64,000 nucleotides of DNA from Phocaeicola_A sp045647865 (GTDB lineage: Bacteria; Bacteroidota; Bacteroidia; Bacteroidales; Bacteroidaceae). Positions 16,350-25,259 of the stretch are shown here, one piece after another. Location of the stretch: the NCBI GenBank assembly GCA_045647865.1, contig JAZRMW010000023.1, forward strand, positions 88,342 to 152,341, in the 5' to 3' direction. Position numbers and translations under genes: made by a program. The notes below the pieces were generated by a model that was not told the origin of the DNA, did no database searches, and saw nothing but the letters and a program-made list of their open reading frames with translations. Position 1 is the stretch's first letter; the number at the start of each line of letters is the position of its first letter.

Positions 16350-16658
16350 TTATTCTTCGAAAATGAAAATGTCCTCATCCTGAGTCTTCATCAGATAGCG
16401 TTCGCGTGCGATCTTTTCAATCGCTTCGGGATTGGAAACCAGTTCTTCCAATCGGCGTGTATCTTCTTGGAATTGCTTGTGGTATCGTTCGATTTCTGCT
16501 TTCAACGATGCAATCTCACGGCGGTGCATGGCCCGGCGGACGAGATTGTTTTCGTCCAATACGCCTATTATCAACAGGAATATGACTGTCACGAGAATGT
16601 ATTTGTGTTGACGCAGGAATAACCAGATGGATTGGAGGTTTTTCATACTTTTCTTCAT
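16350..16658 (-). CDS. Septum formation initiator protein (DivIC/FtsB family)
   Basis: 102 residues. A membrane segment (about 20-36, YILVTVIFLLIIGVLDE) is followed by a coiled coil (about 46-75, REIASLKAEIERYHKQFQ...) and the family ending EAIEKIARERYLMKTQDEDIFIF. Such bitopic proteins join the FtsQ-like and FtsL-like proteins in the divisome. The start may be the ATG at 16658 or the in-frame ATG at 16646; an exact -7 box TATTTTTG reads at 16676-16669 on the minus strand, so only the second start leaves a usual leader. The divergent dnaX begins 136 nt away. Confidence 0.88.
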   Translation of the reverse strand: MKKSMKNLQSIWLFLRQHKYILVTVIFLLIIGVLDENNLVRRAMHRREIASLKAEIERYHKQFQEDTRRLEELVSNPEAIEKIARERYLMKTQDEDIFIFEE

Positions 16659-16737
16659 TTTAATGGTGCAAAAATAGGTAAAATATTTGAGAAGATAATC
16701 TTCTGGGACAAAGAATAGATAACCTGTGGCTAAAAAA

Positions 16738-16769
16738 TTTGTTTTTCTTCAACATTCGTTGTACCTTTG
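16738..16769 (+). promoter_or_regulatory. Promoter of dnaX
   Basis: TTTG (16738-16741), 20 nt, then TACCTTTG (16762-16769): both boxes match the Bacteroidota housekeeping consensus exactly. Transcription would start near 16774, 20 nt before the dnaX ATG. Confidence 0.85.
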
Positions 16770-16793
16770 CATGATTAAGAATATATATATCAC

Positions 16794-18608
16794 ATGGAAG
16801 ACTATATTGTTTCGGCTCGGAAATACCGTCCGACAAACTTCGATTCTGTGGTGGGACAACGTGCACTTACTACCACATTGAAGAATGCCATTGCTACGGG
16901 AAAGTTGGCACATGCTTATTTGTTCTGTGGTCCTCGTGGCGTGGGGAAGACTACTTGTGCACGTATTTTTGCTAAGACTATAAATTGTTTACAATTGACT
17001 CCTGATGGTGAAGCTTGCGATACTTGCGAATCGTGTCAGGCTTTCAATGAACAGCGTTCTTATAATATTCATGAATTGGATGCTGCTTCCAACAACTCAG
17101 TAGAAGATATCCGGACCTTGATTGAACAAGTGCGCATTCCGCCTCAGATCGGTCAATATAAGGTATTTATCATTGATGAGGTTCATATGCTTAGTACTGC
17201 TGCATTCAATGCTTTCTTGAAAACGTTGGAAGAGCCACCTCATCATGCTATATTCATTTTGGCCACTACGGAGAAGCATAAAATTCTGCCTACCATTCTC
17301 AGCCGTTGTCAGATTTACGATTTCAACCGCATGAATGTGAATGATACGGTAGAGCATCTGATGTATGTGGCAGGAAAGGAAGGGGTACATGCAGAGCCTG
17401 AAGCATTGAACGTCATTGCCCAAAAGGCTGACGGTGGTATGCGTGATGCATTGTCCATTTTTGATCAGGTCGTTAGTTTTACGGGTGGTGAAGTCACTTA
17501 TCAGCGGGTAATCGAGAATCTCAACGTGTTGGACTATGAATACTATTTTCGCATAACGGACATGATGGTGGATGGTAAGGTTCCTGATGCCATGTTGCTC
17601 CTGAATGAGATTCTGAATAAGGGTTTCGATGGTCATCATTTCATTACGGGATTGGCGTCTCATCTGCGTGATTTGTTGGTCAGTCGCGATGCCTCTACAT
17701 TGCCTCTGTTGGAAGTGAGTGATAGTGTGCGTGCCCGCTACAGCGAGCAGGCCCAACGTTGCGATGTGAAGTTCTTGTATCGGGCAATTAAGTTGTGTAA
17801 CGATTGCGACCTCAATTATCGGACCAGTAAGAACAAACGCTTGTTGGTGGAAATAACTCTGATACAAGTGGCTCAATTGATGACCGATGATGCGGATGCT
17901 TCTTGTGGGCGTAGCCCTAAGAAGATATTAAAACCTCTGTTCAAGCAGCAAGCAGCCAATAGTGTTTCTCAACAAACACAGGCTGTTGGGATGCCGATGT
18001 CTCAGACAGTGGCATCTGCTGCATCTGTTGCCTCAAATTCCCAAGTATCTCAACAGATTCCAGTTGAAACCCCGTTTGTCCATAAGGATGCTTCGCAAAA
18101 GACTGTTAAGGTTCCTACCTTGAAAAAGGGAGGAGGGGCATTTAGTGTATCTATCCGTCAGACTCAGCAGGTGTCATCAGAAAAGACGGTGTCTCCCGTT
18201 CAAACTGCTTCGACAGAACAAAGGGTGGAAGCTCAAGTTGATTATCCTGTTAGTGAAGATAATGTTCGTTACTCTTGGTTGGAATTTGCCAATCAGCTTC
18301 CTATAGAAGAGAATGCAATGGCAGGACGAATGAAAAACATGCGTCCCAAGTTGTTAGATGATACCACCTTTGAAGTGGTTGTAGAAAATGAGTTGGTGGG
18401 AAAAAGTATGCAGGCCATGTCCATGCGTGTAGTTTCTCACATGCGTACCCAACTTCATAACAGCAAGATTGCGATGACTGTACGTGTCATGGAAGAAAGC
18501 GATGTCAAGCATCGTGCATACGGTCGTGTTGAGCAATTCAAGCTGATGAGTCAGAAAAATCCTGTTTTGCTGAAACTGAAGGAGACCTTCGGATTGGAAT
18601 TGCATTGA
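16794..18608 (+). CDS. dnaX: DNA polymerase III subunit gamma/tau
   Basis: 604 residues. The clamp-loader ATPase core is clear: RKYRPTNFDSVVGQ at the N-terminus, Walker A GPRGVGKTT near 44-52, a zinc module with Cys pairs (CDTCESC) near 77-83, Walker B IIDEVHML near 125, and the sensor/arginine-finger segment TTEKHKILPTILSRCQ near 158. After the ATPase and lid domains, residues about 385-485 are a low-complexity Ser/Gln/Val linker, then a C-terminal domain of about 120 residues. It loads the sliding clamp. I see no slippery site that would clearly create a shorter gamma form. It has its own strong promoter. Confidence 0.96.
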   Translation: MEDYIVSARKYRPTNFDSVVGQRALTTTLKNAIATGKLAHAYLFCGPRGVGKTTCARIFAKTINCLQLTPDGEACDTCESCQAFNEQRSYNIHELDAASNNSVEDIRTLIEQVRIPPQIGQYKVFIIDEVHMLSTAAFNAFLKTLEEPPHHAIFILATTEKHKILPTILSRCQIYDFNRMNVNDTVEHLMYVAGKEGVHAEPEALNVIAQKADGGMRDALSIFDQVVSFTGGEVTYQRVIENLNVLDYEYYFRITDMMVDGKVPDAMLLLNEILNKGFDGHHFITGLASHLRDLLVSRDASTLPLLEVSDSVRARYSEQAQRCDVKFLYRAIKLCNDCDLNYRTSKNKRLLVEITLIQVAQLMTDDADASCGRSPKKILKPLFKQQAANSVSQQTQAVGMPMSQTVASAASVASNSQVSQQIPVETPFVHKDASQKTVKVPTLKKGGGAFSVSIRQTQQVSSEKTVSPVQTASTEQRVEAQVDYPVSEDNVRYSWLEFANQLPIEENAMAGRMKNMRPKLLDDTTFEVVVENELVGKSMQAMSMRVVSHMRTQLHNSKIAMTVRVMEESDVKHRAYGRVEQFKLMSQKNPVLLKLKETFGLELH

Positions 18609-18636
18609 TAAATAACCCCAATAAAGGTTATCACGG

Positions 18637-18690
18637 TTTACATATCGTGTTGGGGAATATCCCATCTGTGTAATCTGTGCCTGAAAACAG
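18637..18690 (+). repeat. Decayed hairpin of the CGCGGATTA type
   Basis: After the dnaX stop, TATCACGGTTTACAT and a right arm ATCTGTGTAATCTGTGCCT are recognisable as the two arms of the repeat seen at 27033-27111 and 34628-34727, with much weaker pairing. No gene is seen in 18609-18781. Confidence 0.4.
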
Positions 18691-18781
18691 TCGCATTTTG
18701 ATGTTCCAGAGTTTGAAATGCAAATAACAAGAACCATTTGGATATTGGATTGTTATCCCATTGATTTAACCCAATATTCAA

Positions 18782-20068
18782 ATGGATATGAAAAAGAATT
18801 GCATCTTTGTGTTTGCCCTTTCTAGTGTGGTAAGCATTGTGCTTCCTTCGAAAGCACAAAACAATCTTATCGTTAGTGACGATATTCCCAACAGTATTGT
18901 ATTGGTCAGTATAGATGATGCGGGTGATGAAATCGTCCAAGTGATGAATGCCTCACAACTGCCTCATGTGCATGATCCACAGAATCCTCGTTTTGTGCTG
19001 ACTGATACTGAAGGTAATTATGCATTGGGTATAGGTGGTTATGTACGTGCTGTTGCTGAATATGATTTTGGTGGTATTGTCAACAGTGTCGATTTCATTC
19101 CGGCACTTATTCCTGACCGCAGTAGTTTGAATAATCAGTTTCAGATGGATGCCACTACGGCCAATTTGTTTGTAAAATTAGTGGGTCGTTCCCCTCTGTT
19201 AGGTGATTTTGTGGTACATACCGAAGGAAATTTCCGTGGGAGTGGACGCACCTTTGAATTGCGTAATGCTTATTTGGCCTTTAAAGGAGTGACTATCGGT
19301 TATACTTATGGTGGATTTATGGATGCGGCAGCCATGCCTGCAACCATTGACTTCCAAGGCCCTAATGGTGGAACATTCTATCGCACCACGCAATTGTCCT
19401 ATACTTGTATGGCTCTACAGAACTTGGCATTCCGTGCAGGCATTGAGATGCCCAAAGTAGGTGCTGAAACAACTACGGCTTATCGGATTGGAGGACAGCG
19501 TATGCCTGACTTTACCCTGTCTGCTCAGTATGCATGGGGAGACAACAGTCATATCCGTGTCGGTGGTATTCTCCGCAGCATGACTTATGCAACTGTCTCC
19601 AATGACGATGCACACAGTGTGACGGGTTATGGTGTACAGGCCTCTACTACCTTTGGAATCGGTTCCAGTTTGCGCATGTTCGGCCAGTTTACCTATGGTA
19701 GGGGTATAGGGCAGTATTTGAATGATTTGGGGGAATTGGATGTTGACCTTGTCCCTAATCCCGAACGGGATGCCCGTATGCAGGCACTTCCTATGATGGG
19801 ATGGTTCGCAGGATTGCAATACAATGTATCCCCCTCTGTTTGCTTGTCTGGTACTTACAGTATGTCACGTATCTATTCTGAGGATGGTTATGCAGCCATA
19901 GCAGGGGATGATTACCGTTACGGGCAATATTTGGCAGCTAATATGTTCTGGTCGGCCAGCAGTAATATGCAGTTTGGTGTTGAATACCTGCGTGGTTGGC
20001 GCAAGAATTTCGATTCGGCCAATCATGAAGCTAACCGTATCAGTCTGATGGCCAAGTATTCGTTCTGA
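18782..20068 (+). CDS. Outer membrane porin, DcaP-like
   Basis: 428 residues with a signal peptide (MDMKKNCIFVFALSSVVSIVLPSKA) and a barrel-like alternation of aromatic and polar residues ending in ...SLMAKYSF, the aromatic C-terminus of an outer membrane barrel. The segment DTEGNYALGIGGYVRAVAEYDFGG resembles the start of the DcaP-like porins common in Bacteroidales. It probably forms a passive or substrate-selective channel; the substrate cannot be read from sequence. The start could be 18782 or the ATG two codons on. A terminator hairpin shared with the facing pseudogene follows. Confidence 0.8.
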   Translation: MDMKKNCIFVFALSSVVSIVLPSKAQNNLIVSDDIPNSIVLVSIDDAGDEIVQVMNASQLPHVHDPQNPRFVLTDTEGNYALGIGGYVRAVAEYDFGGIVNSVDFIPALIPDRSSLNNQFQMDATTANLFVKLVGRSPLLGDFVVHTEGNFRGSGRTFELRNAYLAFKGVTIGYTYGGFMDAAAMPATIDFQGPNGGTFYRTTQLSYTCMALQNLAFRAGIEMPKVGAETTTAYRIGGQRMPDFTLSAQYAWGDNSHIRVGGILRSMTYATVSNDDAHSVTGYGVQASTTFGIGSSLRMFGQFTYGRGIGQYLNDLGELDVDLVPNPERDARMQALPMMGWFAGLQYNVSPSVCLSGTYSMSRIYSEDGYAAIAGDDYRYGQYLAANMFWSASSNMQFGVEYLRGWRKNFDSANHEANRISLMAKYSF

Positions 20069-20087
20069 TTCGTTTTGCAGAAATATA

Positions 20088-20117
20088 TAAGCACACAGGA
20101 GAACTCTTGTGTGCTTA
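20088..20117. terminator. Bidirectional terminator
   Basis: TAAGCACACA (20088-20097) pairs with TGTGTGCTTA (20108-20117) around a 10-nt loop. It lies between the porin and the convergent protease remnant. Confidence 0.75.
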
Positions 20118-20142
20118 TTGTTTATAAGGATGTCGGATTCAT

Positions 20143-20833
20143 TTATCTTTTCACGAACTTCGTTACATATATCCGTCCGTCTTCTTCCATTCCGCGCAAC
20201 AGATAGATACCGGCGGGGAGGGATGTATTTATACAAATGTTCTCGCTTTGGCTTGCATTTTTACCTTGTGTTACGATGGAACCATTGACGTTTATGAGAT
20301 TCCATTCGGCAAGGGGTATGTTGGGGGTCAATTGCAAGTCCTTTTGGGATTGATAGATGGTTATCCATTTCCTTTCGGCTGTATGGGTCTTGATGCCATC
20401 AGGTATTTGGCCTGTGCCTAAGGTGTAATATCCGTCTTTTAGAATCAACAGAAGATGATCGCGTATTTGGTCTTCATTTTTGCAGGAACCATTTCAAACC
20501 GTCGGGCTGCAGGTGTCAAAATCCCTTTGTCAGAATACCCCAATATTGCAGGCATTCGTTGGTCACCCGATACGATGACGAAGCGGCCTGCATCCCCATA
20601 GAATTGTAGATGTAGAAAGCTTCACGGTTAGTTAGAGAACCTTTTGCCAATACATCTGAGGATTTTAGGCTCATTTTCAGCGGTGCTGTTACTGCACGTG
20701 TACCCTTGCTGTCGGCAGTGAATACGGAGTTGGCTATAGAATCCAATTCATGCGCATCTCGTTGTTGCGCCTGTACGACTGTTGTGATGTTCATCCCCAT
20801 GAGGATAGCCATTCATAAAACTTGTTTTGACAT
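20143..20833 (-). pseudogene. Remnant of a C10-family (streptopain-like) protease with T9SS sorting domain
   Basis: Read on the minus strand, an ATG at 20833 gives MSKQVL, a TGA, then MAILMGMNITTVVQAQ, so the signal peptide is cut by a stop (or the start moved to 20812). The propeptide continues as NREAFYIYNSMG, after which the frame changes: the other frame reads RFVIVSGDQRMPAILGYSDK, the hallmark end of C10 propeptides. The catalytic domain with its Cys and His is missing. A separate frame (20448-20143) encodes a sorting-domain-like end, LPAGIYLLRGMEEDGRIYVT. It is therefore broken by a frameshift, stops and an internal deletion, yet its promoter is intact. Confidence 0.8.
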
Positions 20834-20874
20834 GATAAATGATTCTGTTTTAATGGTTATTGAGTTAATTCTAG

Positions 20875-20905
20875 CAAATGTACTACATATTTTTGCATAC
20901 ACAAA
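20875..20905 (-). promoter_or_regulatory. Promoter of the C10 protease remnant
   Basis: Read on the minus strand, TTTG (20905-20902), 19 nt, then TACATTTG (20882-20875). Both boxes match the consensus. The start would be near 20870, about 37 nt before the original ATG. Confidence 0.7.
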
Positions 20906-21012
20906 CTTCAACATGAAAAATGGTATAATAGCATGTTGTATCAAAAAAACGAAGAAAATCATCATGTATTTTGCAATTTTGGAAAGGTTTGATAAAATTT
21001 CTTACTTTTTTC

Positions 21013-21043
21013 TTTGTTGGGCGAAATATTAAATGTACCTTTG
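21013..21043 (+). promoter_or_regulatory. Promoter of the surface lipoprotein gene
   Basis: TTTG (21013-21016), 19 nt, then TACCTTTG (21036-21043), both exact. The leader to the ATG at 21179 is about 130 nt. The gap 20834-21178 holds only this promoter and the divergent one. Confidence 0.82.
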
Positions 21044-21178
21044 TCACCTAATAGCATAGTGTCGGAAGATGTAAAATGCAAAAAAAATGATGCGTTTGGT
21101 GTCTATATGGTCAAAATTTAGGTACACGCGCGAGAAACAGAAAATAGAAAAGAAATTAATAACTAATAATTGAGTTTT

Positions 21179-23959
21179 ATGATGAAGAAAATTTTTAGTA
21201 AGTACTTCGTGGTAGCGGTGGTTGCCGTAGCCATGGGATGTATCTCTTCTTGTAAAGACTTCGAAGATGAGATGTATTCGGAACTGAAAGGTCAGGATGT
21301 GGCCTTGAAAGCTGACTTGGATGCGCAGATTGGCAAACTCCGTCAGGAAATGAAAGATAGCGTGCAGAAGGCTCGTGAGGAACGTGAGGCTTTGCAGACT
21401 GCATTGAATAATCACATTGCTTATGCAGAAGCTACATACGCAACTAAAGCAGAATTGGCTGCAGAGAAAGCAACCCTTGAACAACAGATTGCTGCTGGCG
21501 ATGCTACATTGCAGACCAAACTCAATGCAACCAATGCTCGTATTGATAGTTTGAACAATGAGCTTAATACTAAAATTATTCCTCAAGTTACAGACGCTGT
21601 TCGTCGTATTGGAGAGGCAGAAGGTCGTTTGACTACGCTCGAGAAGGATTATGCCAAGATTGCTTATGTAGATGACGAAATCCAGAAGGTGAAGGATATG
21701 TTTGCTGACTACTATAAGAAAGCTGAGGCAGATGCAGAGTTTGTTGATAATGACGAATTGCAAGCAGCTTTGAAGGACTTGATGAATAACCAAGAGGCTA
21801 CAGAGGCTATTACTCAAATTATCAATCAGCAGTTCTATGGTGATGCAGGTGCAACTGGTACTCCTATCGCTAATCTCAGTGAGTTGAGAGCATTGGCAGA
21901 GAAAGCAGATGAAACAGCTACAGCTAATGCTGCGTCAATTGCTACAATGCAGGAATTGATTAACCAAATCAAGCAGTGCAATTGTCCGGTATTGGTTGAC
22001 AGAGTGGAAGCTTTGGAAAACAAAATGGATTCAATCGAAAAAGTATGCAAGGAATTGGAAGATAACTTCGCAGTTCTGGAATCTCGCGTAGATACTTTGT
22101 CTGGTATCGAAACCACTAAGGCTTTGGCTAATCAGGCTCAGGAAAAGGCAGAACAATTTGCTAAGGAATATACCGACAAGGCTTTGGATGCAATCCTTGC
22201 TTATGTGAATCCTCGTTTCACCAGCATTGAAGAAATGATGGCTGAGTTCTATAATAAGATTGAAAATCAGGCAGATCAGTTGCTCGCTCATGATGCAGAC
22301 ATTGCTGCTCTCAAGGATTCTGTGAATCTGTTGCGTGCAGACCTCACTTCTTTGGAAGAGCGTGTTGCAAAGAATGCGGAAGATATTGCTGCTTTGACTG
22401 AAAAAGTTCAGAACGTAGAGGATGCTTTGAAGAACCGTATCTCAAGCATTGTTCTTCAGGCTACTAAGAGCCCTGTAATCGGTTACTTCAATATGCCTAT
22501 GGGCATCAAGTCAAATGTCTTGGCTGCTTACTATGGTGAGGCTATGAACGATGTTTATTTCCCCACTGTGCGCACTGCTAACTTGATTTCTGGTGCTGCA
22601 TTTACAGAAAAGGAAGCTGAACTCTTGGGCTTTACTGAAGAAATGTTGTATGGACAAGGTGATGTCTTGATAGATGAAGCTGAAGGTAATGCCGGAACTC
22701 TGTATGTAACAATCAATCCTGCAGAGGTAGATACGACAGGTGTGGATTTCGCTTTGGTAAATAGCCTTGATGAATCTTCTTATGTAACTTTGGGTGAATT
22801 TACTCCGTCTAAAGAGAAGTTGACATTCGGTTATACACGTGCTGGTAACGGTTTTTATGAAGCTAAGGCTACCATTTCTGCAGAGAATGCAGCCAATGCT
22901 AAGATTCGTGTAAAGTTTGATGACGTGAAAGAGCTTGCTTCTGAACTTAAATCTGTACTTGAAACTCAAAAAGTGGATTTTTTAGCCATTGCTTCAAGTC
23001 TTCAGAATATTATAAACGATGTAGCTGATGCAAATGCAGTAAAGGCCTCTTGGACAGATAAAATTGGCGACCACAATGTATATTCTGAATATTCTTTGGC
23101 AACCATGACTGTTAAGCCATTCTCTTATCAGTTTATGAATACGTTCCATAAGGATAATATTTGGGGAATTTCTCGTATTTCAAACTTTATTGATAGAATT
23201 ATAGGTTCAATAAAGATTGATATGCCTGAAATTTCAATGAAGAATTTTACAATTGAAAAGATTCATATTGATAATTATGACTCTTCTAAAGGTACTGTTA
23301 ATGTATTTGTACCAGAATTAGATAAAACTATAACTCTTAATTTAGGGGATGCATATGGGGATTTCTATATAGATGTAACTAAACCGATTGAAGAAATAAA
23401 TAAAGAGTTGGAATTTTTAGAAAAAGATTTAAATAATTTGTTGGAACAATTGTATGGTATCAACGATGTTGAAAAGTCTATTATTGATGCCAAAAAAGAT
23501 CTCAAGAATGAACTTAATAAGTATTTAGAGAAATTGAATAACCGTTTATGTAATGTGGTTAATTCCATTAATGAACGTTTACAGCCTTGCTTGTTGTTGA
23601 AAACGACTGATGGTTTAGCTATGTTGAGTCAAGTTAAGAATATGCCGACAAGTCTAACTGCTACTAATTGTATTGTTGTTCCAACATCTTATACTGGCGA
23701 ATACCTTGTTCCAGCGTTTAAGAAGTATGTAGCTGTAACTAATGTATTTGACGGTGACGAAAGTGCTCAGGACGGTTGTGCTGACTGTATTGCAGCTTTG
23801 GAGGCTGCTAACAGCGGTGATTTGAACAAGGTGCTTGCAGGTACTACCAACGCTGTTGAGTTTGCTGGTAAGAGTGGTTACACTTACGAAATTACTTACT
23901 CTGCACTTGATTACAGTGGTAAGTATTCTAATGTGAAGTACTACGTAACAGTGAAGTAA
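21179..23959 (+). CDS. Large coiled-coil surface lipoprotein
   Basis: 926 residues from the ATG at 21179 (a TTG at 21170 is less likely). The N-terminus MMKKIFSKYFVVAVVAVAMGC...SSC is a lipoprotein signal; Cys25 followed by KDFEDE fits the acidic surface-export signal of Bacteroidota lipoproteins. Residues about 35-440 are almost continuous coiled coil (KADLDAQIGKLRQEMKD, ATLQTKLNATNARIDSLNN, DLTSLEERVAKNAEDIAAL), followed by a beta-rich part, another coiled coil (about 735-800) and a C-terminal globular end. I know no characterised homologue. The downstream OmpA-like gene, 91 nt away, is probably co-transcribed. From about 22965 to 23700 codon use and composition are more AT-rich than on either side, as in an exchanged segment. 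Confidence 0.72.
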   Translation: MMKKIFSKYFVVAVVAVAMGCISSCKDFEDEMYSELKGQDVALKADLDAQIGKLRQEMKDSVQKAREEREALQTALNNHIAYAEATYATKAELAAEKATLEQQIAAGDATLQTKLNATNARIDSLNNELNTKIIPQVTDAVRRIGEAEGRLTTLEKDYAKIAYVDDEIQKVKDMFADYYKKAEADAEFVDNDELQAALKDLMNNQEATEAITQIINQQFYGDAGATGTPIANLSELRALAEKADETATANAASIATMQELINQIKQCNCPVLVDRVEALENKMDSIEKVCKELEDNFAVLESRVDTLSGIETTKALANQAQEKAEQFAKEYTDKALDAILAYVNPRFTSIEEMMAEFYNKIENQADQLLAHDADIAALKDSVNLLRADLTSLEERVAKNAEDIAALTEKVQNVEDALKNRISSIVLQATKSPVIGYFNMPMGIKSNVLAAYYGEAMNDVYFPTVRTANLISGAAFTEKEAELLGFTEEMLYGQGDVLIDEAEGNAGTLYVTINPAEVDTTGVDFALVNSLDESSYVTLGEFTPSKEKLTFGYTRAGNGFYEAKATISAENAANAKIRVKFDDVKELASELKSVLETQKVDFLAIASSLQNIINDVADANAVKASWTDKIGDHNVYSEYSLATMTVKPFSYQFMNTFHKDNIWGISRISNFIDRIIGSIKIDMPEISMKNFTIEKIHIDNYDSSKGTVNVFVPELDKTITLNLGDAYGDFYIDVTKPIEEINKELEFLEKDLNNLLEQLYGINDVEKSIIDAKKDLKNELNKYLEKLNNRLCNVVNSINERLQPCLLLKTTDGLAMLSQVKNMPTSLTATNCIVVPTSYTGEYLVPAFKKYVAVTNVFDGDESAQDGCADCIAALEAANSGDLNKVLAGTTNAVEFAGKSGYTYEITYSALDYSGKYSNVKYYVTVK

Positions 23960-23980
23960 TCCTTGAGAGAAATATATAAT

Positions 23981-24014
23981 AAGGTAGAGAACAGCCCTTG
24001 GCTGTCTCTCCCTT
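23981..24014 (+). terminator. Hairpin between the lipoprotein and OmpA genes
   Basis: AAGGTAGAGAACAGCC (23981-23996) pairs with GGCTGTCTCTCCCTT (24000-24014) with small mismatches. With no T run after it, it is more likely an attenuator or RNA-processing hairpin than a full terminator. Confidence 0.5.
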
Positions 24015-24050
24015 ATGAAAATAGAAACAACATTTAAAACATAGAAGCAT

Positions 24051-25184
24051 ATGAAATTCAAGAAAATGATATTGTCAAGTCTTTTTTTGGGCGCAGCTCT
24101 TTGTGTGAGTGCACAAGAAAAGCAGACTGAGGTGGTGGATGCTTTTAATCCCCATTGGTATTTGCAGGCTCAGATTGGTGGCCAGCACACTTTAGGTGAA
24201 ATCGAATTCGGTGAATTGCTTTCTCCGAATGCACAACTTGGTGTAGGATACCACTTTAATGAAAATTTGGGTGTCCGTATGAGCGTAAACGCTTGGCAGA
24301 GTAAAGCAGGATGGAATTGGAGTCCTGATAATTATACATGGAAATGGAATTATGTTGCTCCGGCTGCAGATTTGACATTCAATCTCTCTAATTTGTTGTT
24401 GGGATACAAGGTTGACCGTAAGTTTAATGTCAGCTGGTTGTTGGGTATAGGTGCCAATATCGCATTTGGTAATGATGAAGCTCAAGAAGTAAATGCAGAA
24501 CTTCATAATATCTATGGAACCAATCCGATTGATAATGGTGAAAACCTTACTCACTTGTGGGATGGTACAAAGTTCCGTTTGCAAGGACGTACCGGTGTGG
24601 CTGTAGATTATAATTTCAACGACCGTTGGAGCATGGGTCTTGAAATCCAGGCCAACATCATCAATGACCATTACAACTCAAAGAAAGCTGGTAACTCTGA
24701 CTGGTATTTCAATGGTTTGTTGGGTGTGAAGTACAATTTGAGCAAGCCTTCTTACAAGAAGACTGTCGTTGTACCCTCTCCTCGTATCATCGAGCGTGTA
24801 ATTGAGCGCGTTCCGGCTGAGAAGCCTTCTACTGCTGCTACTGCTGCTGTTGCTCAAGTGGAAAACATTCGTCGCGATGTATTCTTCAATATCAACTGCA
24901 CTGAAATCTCTGCTGTAGAAATGCAGAAGGTTAAGGAAATTGCTGACTACTTGAAGAAGAATCAGCGTGCAGTGGTTGAAATCACTGGTCATGCAGACAA
25001 GGGTACTGGTAATGCGAAGATTAACCAGAAGTTGTCAGAAAATCGTGCTAAGGTAGTGGCTCAAGCTCTTATCAAGAATTATGGTATCGCAGAATCTCGT
25101 ATTAAGACTGCTGCCAAGGGTGATACTGTTCAGCCTTTCTCAGAAAACGACCTTAATCGCGTAAGCATTTGTATTGTTAAGTAA
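24051..25184 (+). CDS. OmpA-family outer membrane protein
   Basis: 377 residues: signal peptide (MKFKKMILSSLFLGAALCVSAQ), an N-terminal barrel of about 220 residues rich in aromatic alternation (GVGYHFNENLGVRMSVN, YVAPAADLTFNLSNLLLGY), a short hinge (RIIERVIERVPAEKPSTAATAA) and a C-terminal OmpA-like peptidoglycan-binding domain, VEITGHADKGTGNAKINQKLSENRAK near residue 310. It should anchor the outer membrane to the cell wall. It follows the coiled-coil lipoprotein gene, and both have the codon bias of highly expressed genes, so they may form one surface complex. A strong terminator follows. Confidence 0.9.
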   Translation: MKFKKMILSSLFLGAALCVSAQEKQTEVVDAFNPHWYLQAQIGGQHTLGEIEFGELLSPNAQLGVGYHFNENLGVRMSVNAWQSKAGWNWSPDNYTWKWNYVAPAADLTFNLSNLLLGYKVDRKFNVSWLLGIGANIAFGNDEAQEVNAELHNIYGTNPIDNGENLTHLWDGTKFRLQGRTGVAVDYNFNDRWSMGLEIQANIINDHYNSKKAGNSDWYFNGLLGVKYNLSKPSYKKTVVVPSPRIIERVIERVPAEKPSTAATAAVAQVENIRRDVFFNINCTEISAVEMQKVKEIADYLKKNQRAVVEITGHADKGTGNAKINQKLSENRAKVVAQALIKNYGIAESRIKTAAKGDTVQPFSENDLNRVSICIVK

Positions 25185-25205
25185 TAGTTATATAACTATA
25201 TAATA

Positions 25206-25247
25206 CCTGTCCAATGGTCATCATTATGGTCATTGGCAGGTTTTTTT
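25206..25247 (+). terminator. Intrinsic terminator after the OmpA gene
   Basis: CCTGTCCAATG (25206-25216) pairs with CATTGGCAGG (25231-25240) with one bulge, followed by seven T (25241-25247). Confidence 0.88.
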
Positions 25248-25259
25248 ATGTATTTTGCT

